Below, piece after piece: positions 61,081-62,957 of a stretch of 62,957 bases of DNA. The number at the start of each line of letters is the position of its first letter. Positions within the stretch are counted from its first letter, which is position 1. A program made the translations under genes and the position numbers. The notes below the pieces were generated by a model, which saw only the letters and a list, made by a program, of their open reading frames with translations, made no database searches and was not told the DNA's origin. The DNA is from Emiliania huxleyi CCMP1516 (taxonomy: Eukaryota > Haptophyta > Isochrysidales > Noelaerhabdaceae), in the NCBI RefSeq assembly GCF_000372725.1, contig NW_005200784.1, forward strand, positions 80,407 to 143,363. Reading direction: 5' to 3'.

Positions 61081-61299
61081 GCCTCAGGAGCTCCGAGTAG
61101 AGGGGGCGTTCTGCTGCTTGGGGAAACCCGCGCAGAGCCCCTCGATGTACGAAGACGAGACGAGGTCACGGGACTCTTGCGTGATGGAGCCCGATGCTAA
61201 CGCTCGAAGATGATGCGAAAGCGCGTTTCCGTATAGGAAGATCCGGCTCGTGGGAAGGCAGCCCCCGTGGGAAAGCCCCCCCGGCCCCCTCCCGACACC

Positions 61300-61498
61300 G
61301 GAGCGGTGCTCCGGGGGCACGCCCCCGTGCACCACCCCCCGCCTATGAACTGCACCACTCCCGATCATGAACTGCACCACTCCCGATCGGGGGCGGTGCT
61401 CCGGGGGCACGCCCCCGTGCACCACCCCCGCCTATGAACTGCACCACTCCCGATCGGGGGCGGTGCTCCGGGGGCACGCCCCCATGCACGCCCCCTCA
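61300..61498. repeat. About 66 bp tandem repeat, three partial copies
   Basis: The unit GGGCGGTGCTCCGGGGGCAC, GCCCCCGTGCACCACCCC, CGCCTATGAACTGCACCACT, CCCGATCG is repeated. Each unit can form a GTGCTCCGGGGGCAC hairpin. The first copy has an additional internal duplication of ATGAACTGCACCACTCCCGAT. Confidence 0.9.
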
Positions 61499-61678
61499 TA
61501 TGACAGCGCACGCCTCCTCATATGAAATGCACACCCCGCTTTTTCATTGAACTGTTGCCCGCCGAAAAGAAAGCCAATTCGGGCCCTCGGGGAGGGCCCG
61601 GGCGGTTGAGAATGGAGAGTTTTTTCGCAAGGTGCCGCAAGCGGCTCTATGATGTAGGCTGGCATGGCAAGACCCGAT

Positions 61679-62957
61679 ATGCCACCATCCGCCCGCTCCG
61701 AGGCGCTGTGGCCCTTCTATCTCTTGCTCTCGTCGAGCGCGGTTGCTCTCCTTTTGGCTGCCACCGCCGCCGCCGTCACCGGCCACGCCGCAGAGCGTTC
61801 GAGAGAAGAGACTGCGTCGTGGGCTCTTCCTCACCTTGGCGGGCTTCGCTGCGCTGCCAGCTTTTGGATCCTGGCGGTGCACGTGCAGACGTACTTTTTC
61901 GCAACGTTTTGCGGCGAGGACGGCGAGTGGGGCACGCGAACCGACGACCTCGCCGCGCGTGGGCACCTCGGAGTCTACCTCTTTGTCGTGATGTCGGGCT
62001 TCGTCACCGACTGGACGGGTGGCGGTCGGTACCCGCTCGGCTCGTGGCGCGCGCTGGCTCGCTTTTACCTCCGGCGGGCCGACCGCGTGCTCCTCTCCGC
62101 CTGGGTGTCGATGCTGGCCACCGCCGCACTCGACGCCGCCGCCTACGGCGAGTCCGCTTCGTGGCGTGGCGCGGCGCTGTCCTGCGTGCTCTGCCTACCC
62201 AGCTGGTCCGGCGAGTACTCCTGCCCAAACGGGTCGACGTGGACCGTCGGCGCGCTCCTCATCGCGTGGCTGCTCTACCCTCTCTTCAACCTCGTCGCGC
62301 ACTCTGCAGCGGACAGAGGCGAGAGGGCCGCACCGCCCCACCCCTCCTCTCTCCTCCTCTCTCCTGCTCTGCCCTCCTCTGCCTTCTCTGCCCTCCTCTG
62401 CCCTCCTCTCTCCTCCCCCTACCCCTCCTCTCTCCTCCTCCTCTCCTCCTCTCTCCTCCTCTCTCCCGGACACATGCCGCGACCCGTCCCGTGCCTTCTC
62501 CGCAGGTGGGCTCACAGGGCTCGTCCTCCTCTTCCTCGCCGCCACACTCCTCGCAGGCGCGCCGCTCCCGCTCTGGTTTGGCGCCTCCGGCTGGCGCTGG
62601 CCCCGCGGGCCGCAGCCCGGTGTGGCGTGGTACCAGATCGCATGGTGCGCAGCCCTGCGCCCCTCCTCCGCCCGCTCGCCGCCGCCGCAAGGCTAGCCCC
62701 CGCCTCTCCGTGTCGCAGGTACAGCCCGCCCCTCTGGGTGGGGCACTTCTTCTCAGGCGCCGCCGCGTCGGCGGTGGCCCGCAGGCTGGCCGCCGACGCC
62801 GCGGGCAATCCTCGCGAGGCGCCGCCGGCCGGCCCCTCCCCCGACGGGCTGCCGGCCGGACTGCAGCATGCCGCCGGCGTCGTCTCGGACGGCTGCTGCG
62901 CTGTCCTCTGCTGGCTCGTGCTTGCAGTCGACGTCGGCGCGCCGTCCCCCATCAACT
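61679..62957 (+). CDS. Acyltransferase-3 family membrane O-acyltransferase (partial at right edge)
   Basis: Start at ATG 61679 (MPPSARSEALWPFYLLLSSS). Exon 1 has the family signature GGLRCAASFWILAVHVQTYF and HLGVYLFVVMSGFVTDW; the His in AVHV and the Gly-Phe-V pattern fit the active region of OafA/NRF-6-type enzymes. Basic RFYLRRADRVL and TWTVGALLIAWLLYPLF follow. A CT-rich intron is likely between about 62310 and 62505. Exon 2 (62506-62644) encodes GLVLLFLAATLLAGAPLPLW, and exon 3 (from 62719) YSPPLWVGHFFSGAAASAVA and further helices to the window end. Such enzymes transfer acyl groups to carbohydrates or lipids across a membrane. Substrate unknown. Confidence 0.8.
   Translation, partial: MPPSARSEALWPFYLLLSSSAVALLLAATAAAVTGHAAERSREETASWALPHLGGLRCAASFWILAVHVQTYFFATFCGEDGEWGTRTDDLAARGHLGVYLFVVMSGFVTDWTGGGRYPLGSWRALARFYLRRADRVLLSAWVSMLATAALDAAAYGESASWRGAALSCVLCLPSWSGEYSCPNGSTWTVGALLIAWLLYPLFNLVAHSAADRGERAAPPHPSSLLLSPALPSSAFSALLCPPLSSPYPSSLLLLSSSLLLSPGHMPRPVPCLLRRWAHRARPPLPRRHTPRRRAAPALVWRLRLALAPRAAARCGVVPDRMVRSPAPLLRPLAAAARLAPASPCRRYSPPLWVGHFFSGAAASAVARRLAADAAGNPREAPPAGPSPDGLPAGLQHAAGVVSDGCCAVLCWLVLAVDVGAPSPIN

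Overview
The window is nuclear DNA from a GC-rich (roughly two-thirds G+C, my estimate) flagellated, plastid-bearing protist. Genes lie on both strands and carry few, short introns. Many introns use GC-AG instead of GT-AG boundaries (for example in the NEK-like kinase, the shikimate-kinase-like gene, and the PH- and SMP-domain genes). The set includes a flagellar DRC1 gene, a lumen-type thioredoxin-like protein with a bipartite leader, a plastid-type shikimate-kinase-like protein and a mitochondrial COX5B gene. A haptophyte alga fits best; this is inference, and a related chromist alga is not excluded.

Layout. 0-9.4 kb: an amino-acid transporter (running off the left edge), an inverted copy of the 5' end of cox5b, a transposon relic, a VKOR-type thioredoxin-like protein, a glutathione S-transferase, a zinc-ribbon protein, intact cox5b, and a secretory-pathway methyltransferase. 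9.4-13.7 kb: a mosaic of repeats around one unrecognised gene. 13.8-23.7 kb: the most interesting locus. A multidomain RNA-repair protein (2H phosphoesterase, dual-specificity-type phosphatase, P-loop kinase, RNA ligase) is split inside the ligase domain by a 6.9 kb segment that holds two unrecognised genes and a 1,040 bp terminal-inverted-repeat transposon. The split is bordered by a perfect 16 bp direct repeat.

23.7-34.9 kb: purine-rich ORFs of unknown origin, an SMP-domain lipid-transfer protein, an acidic DEK-C-like protein, a hypothetical gene and an 866 bp foldback transposon. 35-46.2 kb: the gene-dense part. It holds a mitochondrial-type protein of unknown function, a class I methyltransferase, a Gag-like ORF, an exostosin-type glycosyltransferase, and DRC1 paired head to head with a NEK-like kinase. 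46.2-63 kb: a small HMG-box protein, the second copy of the 1,040 bp transposon, a 369 bp hAT-like element, transposon relics, the shikimate-kinase-like gene, a PH-domain protein, a cystatin, a nested retroelement-like repeat cluster, a DUF1415-like protein and an acyltransferase-3 gene running off the right edge.

How genes may work together. The two halves of the RNA-repair gene together contain every activity needed to heal and seal a broken RNA: opening 2',3'-cyclic phosphate, removing phosphate, phosphorylating 5'-OH and ligating. DRC1 and the NEK-like kinase share a 212 bp promoter region and both point to flagellar biology. All boundaries come from reading frames and splice motifs by eye; no database search was run.
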